A stretch of 64,000 bases of DNA, taken from NCBI GenBank assembly GCA_026182355.1, contig JAPFBL010000049.1:2232001-2296000 (forward strand). The letters run 5' to 3'. This document shows positions 60,457-64,000 of the stretch, one piece after another. A program made the translations under genes and the position numbers. Position 1 is the first letter of the stretch. Every line of letters starts with the position of its first letter. This stretch comes from Hermatobates lingyangjiaoensis. Its lineage: Eukaryota; Arthropoda; Insecta; Hemiptera; Hermatobatidae. A model generated the notes under the pieces. That model searched no databases and was not told the origin of the DNA. It saw only the letters and a list, made by a program, of their open reading frames with translations.

Positions 60457-61222
60457 GATAGGCAAACATAATAAAAATGCAAACACAGGGTACTCAAAAT
60501 TCAAAAGATAACAGCAATGGAACATAACCATGCTCACACTAACACTCAAACCACTTATGAGTTTTTTACACATACATTTTTTTGTAACTATAATATTAAG
60601 TTGAATTCTACCTATTCCTTTTAAATTATTTTGATACCATGGCAATATATTCTGCCTTTGTCTCTAGCTTATGCATTTGCAGATAATTTTAGTTTATGCA
60701 AAAAATGTATTTACAATAAACTAGATTCAATAAACTTGTGTCAGCTGGCCAAACTAACAGTAGCAGATAATTGTAAATTGTAAATTTTTCTTTTTAGATG
60801 CTTTTGTTCATAGATTGTCTAAAGTGTTACGTTTTAGTGTGCTTAATTAATAAATACACTTATTAATCTGCTTGCTTGTGTCCATTTTATTTCGCCCATC
60901 AGATAAATATTAAAATATCTCTTATTAGTACATTATGAGTTGATTAACATTAAGTACTTTTTGAATTAATTTACAACATGATCTCAGAAAATGATTTCTT
61001 ACTCATTAAAATTTCCTGCTTTGTATATTGACATAGCTTTAAATAATGATAAAGAAACCATATCCAATGCAGAAACAGTAACCCGTTTAATATCAAATGT
61101 CGTAGTTTACCGTATCATGCGCCATTAAACCATGCTCCTAAGTGTCACATAATCTTGACTTTAATATAAATTTTTATATAGGCAATAGAGTAGGTAGTTT
61201 TTTAATTAAAATCATTTCTAGG
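60457..61222. other. AT-rich spacer between two PLE fragments
   Basis: Probably PLE 3' UTR at first, then unassigned. The 75-codon minus frame at 60418-60645 is the antisense of the PLE tail and not a gene. Confidence 0.4.
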
Positions 61223-61523
61223 GTACCGGAGTATTGTAGTATTTATGAAATTCCGTGTAAATGTAGTCCTAAAATATACATAGGAAAATCTTTCAGGCAT
61301 TAAACTTTTCTATCAATATCATTATCCCATAGTCATAGTCATTATCCCATCTCAAAAAAGTGATTCCATATTTTCACATCTAAATATTGAGGATCACATT
61401 ATAAATTGGACAGAAGCTAAAATAATCAACAATATATGAAAATTTGTTGTTGTTATTATAAAGGCAAATAAGATTTATTATTATAAACCTGATTATGATC
61501 AGCTGAGTTTACTTATGTCAGTC
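61223..61523 (+). pseudogene. PLE C-terminus with GIY-YIG domain, family 2
   Basis: From 61223 the frame reads VPEYCSIYEIPCKC and PKIYIGKSFR, with intact Y-I-G and the Y-x-I-P-C-x-C lead-in of PLE endonucleases. After a frame change (from 61359) it reads SIFSHLNIEDHIINWTEAKI, then a stop, and later Y-K-P-D-Y-D-Q-L-S-L-L. H-x-I-N-W-x-x-A-K-I followed by a terminal L-S block fits the PLE C-terminus of a different lineage from the fragment at 59997. Near 61315-61350 CATTATCCCATAGT is partly duplicated, probably causing the frameshift. Confidence 0.8.
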
Positions 61524-62865
61524 AATCAGTTGCGATCAACAATATACAATTAGAACCAATAACAATTAAACAAATCACAATCAAAAAATGCAATTCAATG
61601 CATTGTGAGCACAAACTGCGTACAATAAATTGCGAATCACAAATGAGATATGAGTGCAATTGAGCAATTTTTACAACTACCTCATCATTATATCGACTGG
61701 ATAAAAATCTGTGTTTGACATGTTATCCATTTTATGTAAACCTTTTCTTTTGTACATGACAAACCATGTCTAAACGAAAGACAAGTGATATTACTCAAGG
61801 GAGTGAAAATATATTAAAATGTACTCATGAAACTAAGAGACAAACTAGTGCCAATGAAAGATACGAACGATGGACTTTGAGATTGAGCTGAAATTTAGTA
61901 GAACAGTCGTACTATATACCAAGAAACTTCCACTGATCATTCTAATTGATAAGTCCAACAGCACGACAGGTAGAGACGAGAAGTTAACGGTTAAATCAGT
62001 AAAATAGTAAAAACTGAGTCACTTCACCATGCTGTGAGGTGAATACCCGAAGCACTACTATGGCAAAATGAATGAACCTTGTTATTTTTTTTGGTTTTAC
62101 AAACTTGTTACTTAAAAAACCAACTGATAAGAGATTTAATTGATGTTGCCACAATGTTTGTTTCCAGCATTGTGTACACATTTTTTTTTTATAGAAATCT
62201 TATTGTTTAATGCACACGGTTATTCTAAACAGTTGAAAAATACATGCGTTTTTATCTTACAGTAATGCCCCAACCTTTACCTCAATGTGAGTACAACTAG
62301 ACAAGACACCTAAAAGTGATTCATATTGCCACAAAATGCCTAGTAAAATACTTCACCGGACCTCCAATGTACCCCAAAAGAAATTATGAACTACGAAACA
62401 TTCAAACATTCTGAACTACATTCTGATGCACTTGATGTTGGCACTGCATCCATCAGCTAGTAGGGCATAATGTCCAACACAACTCGTTTATAGCTTTAAC
62501 TTTTACATTTACATTATCTAAATGTAAATTGTATAGCTTTCAGATTACCATTTCTACTTGAATATATTTTTTAGAACTAAAAAAAAATTATTTTCAAAAA
62601 TGAAATTTTACACTCAACTTTTTCTTGAAAAGTTTTATTAGTTCAATAAAAATTTCACTTCTTAATTATTTGATCTTCTGATAGTGAACAGAAATCTTGA
62701 ATTTGTTCAAGTTATTAAGATATATATAATGATTATTTATTGTAATAAATTTACAATAGCTTTTGTAACTAAGATATATATAATATCTTATTTATATATA
62801 ATAAGTCTTATATATAATGTCTTATTTATATATATAATGTCTCTATATATATATATAGGTGTGTT
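61524..62865. other. AT-rich stretch without recognised gene
   Basis: Frames at 61996-62181 and 62684-62941 show no known motif; the latter runs over TA-type repeats (62770-62857). Nothing else is supported. Confidence 0.45.
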
Positions 62866-62960
62866 ATCTAATCGGGACTCGGTCAAATTTTCTAGGTTCA
62901 AAAATCAAACTCTCATTGCCAACGTTTCGGTTTTATCTTAAAACCTTTTTCATAGGCAGA
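62866..62960 (-). mobile_element. PLE terminus, fifth family, with damaged hammerhead
   Basis: On the minus strand: GCC (62956-62954), a core like CTATGAA (CTGATGA lacking its G), a strong stem II with GGTTTT pairing AAAACC (62945-62929), GAAA, CGTT and GGC (62920-62918). GCC and GGC would close stem I, and C-G extends a loopless stem III. Loss of the invariant G should abolish activity. TA repeats lie at 62840-62857. Confidence 0.5.
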
Positions 62961-63228
62961 AGTAAGAATTTTTTTAAACTAAGAAAATGAATTTTACATT
63001 ATTTAAAGGAATAACAATCTTAACCGGACAAAACAAAGGAATATAAATAAATAATGTTTTTATTTAACATTAAAAACCAAAAAAAGACTCTTGGAGACTT
63101 AAAATTATTACTGTTCTTCAAATACAATGAAATTCTAATATTTACTTAGCAAAACTCATTTCCAAAAATAACTAATATTTCGATCAGCTGGTGAATAATA
63201 GGCTAAAGAATAAATATCTTTTTTTTTT

Positions 63229-63376
63229 GTGAATTATTTATACATAAATCCTTCTAACTTGGTACTTGTTTGGCGTGCTCAAACGGTTTCGGACGCCGTC
63301 TGGTCGATACAGGTTGTACGGTCGAGCACGCTATACAACACACGTGGTAAGACGGATTTATGCATTAATAATTCAC
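63229..63376. repeat. Inverted repeat, ~72-bp arms, almost no loop
   Basis: The left arm begins GTGAATTATTTATACATAAA and the right arm ends with its near complement (TTTATGCATTAATAATTCAC). Inside, GCGTGCTC pairs with GAGCACGC. The GC-rich centre (GGACGCCGTCTGGTCGATAC) is unlike the flanks. It shares nothing obvious with PLE ends. A small foldback element or a transcribed hairpin are both possible. The 71-codon frame across it is not supported. Confidence 0.7.
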
Positions 63377-63569
63377 TTTATAACAACCCTTGTGGAAAGA
63401 AAACTTTTTTTTTAATTTTTATCAGGACGATTATTTTGTGTTAATAAAATAACAGAAAATACATTAATCTGGTAGGAAATCACTTGTGTTTTTGTTACAC
63501 ATATTATTTAATTTAGTCATCCAGTTTACAATAGAAATTCATGTTTCAAGGTCTTCTGAGTCCAAAACG

Positions 63570-63591
63570 TATGTATGTATGTGTGTTTGTT

Positions 63592-63676
<85 letters not shown>

Positions 63677-63696
63677 AGAGAGAGAATGAGAGAGAG
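63570..63696. repeat. (TG)n then (GA)n microsatellite
   Basis: TATG, TTTG and TG repeats pass into GA repeats at about 63653. The overlapping 67-codon frame is a repeat artefact. Confidence 0.95.
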
Positions 63697-64000
63697 AAAC
63701 AAAATTATATCTCAAAACTATAAAGGGTTATAATCTCCAAATTTTATATTACAGTTTGATATCTCTGACACTGAATAGCAAACTTGTTGTTAATATTGTA
63801 CTTAGGTGGTATTTCATCTCAAAAAAATTCTTTTTTTTTAATTTGATATAATTTTACCTACAAATGATAAAACCTCTGCTGTTCTTGGCATTTAATATGT
63901 ATATGGTACAATCTGGTATAATATTATAGCTTTATAATTTTAGAAAAGTCTTCTTAAATAGGAATAAATTAATTTTTAAATGGTTCTGTGAAAGTTCTAT
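63697..64000. other. AT-rich end of window, nothing recognised
   Basis: No coding, RNA or repeat feature is supported in the last 300 bases. Confidence 0.5.

Overview
The window is AT-rich, repeat-dense DNA from an animal nuclear genome. Jockey-type and R1-type LINE tails, a mariner fragment and several Penelope-like elements (PLEs) together fit an arthropod best, but the species cannot be fixed from the sequence. No operon-like layout, ribosomal RNA gene, convincing tRNA gene or intact protein-coding gene is visible. Nearly all open frames are short, start at non-ATG codons or lie in microsatellites, so I read the window as intergenic or deep intronic. I found no host exon that I can defend.

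Layout. 0-13 kb: a 147-bp satellite fragment at the left edge, a large (CA)n tract inside a dispersed repeat (family A), and a PLE cluster at 6.9-7.7 kb with two hammerhead-ribozyme-like (HHR) motifs, a PLE N-terminus and a reverse transcriptase fragment. 13-20 kb: a truncated R1-like LINE with a poly(A) tail inside a short-period tandem repeat, a long inverted repeat at 15.1-15.7 kb, two PLE-end hairpins and the longest family A copy (18.3-20.35 kb). 20-43 kb: mostly featureless, with a Jockey tail (22.2 kb), a possible SINE (28.1 kb), a truncated family A copy (31.8 kb), a 30-bp minisatellite (32.7 kb) and a second 147-bp satellite array (36.5 kb). 43-47 kb: a composite of PLE hairpins, a mariner fragment and a ~0.5 kb direct duplication flanking another PLE fragment. 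47-57 kb: two long family A copies, one with a PLE end nested in it. 57-64 kb: PLE N-terminal and two GIY-YIG C-terminal fragments, more PLE ends, a hairpin and a TG/GA microsatellite.

How the parts relate. The main theme is PLE biology. Fragments of the three diagnostic parts of a PLE protein (N-terminal motif, reverse transcriptase motif, GIY-YIG endonuclease) occur with terminal sequences (pLTRs) of at least five families. Several of these carry a recognisable type I hammerhead core: CTGANGA, a stem II hairpin, GAAA, a two-base-pair stem III and a closing stem I. Many of the ends lie against (TA)n tracts and are arranged as back-to-back inverted copies. The second theme is family A, a 1.5-2.0 kb apparently non-coding element whose two ends carry short hairpins and which holds a CA/TG microsatellite. 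All mobile-element genes seen are decayed. Differences between duplicated segments are mostly one-base indels, which may partly reflect consensus errors in the assembly.
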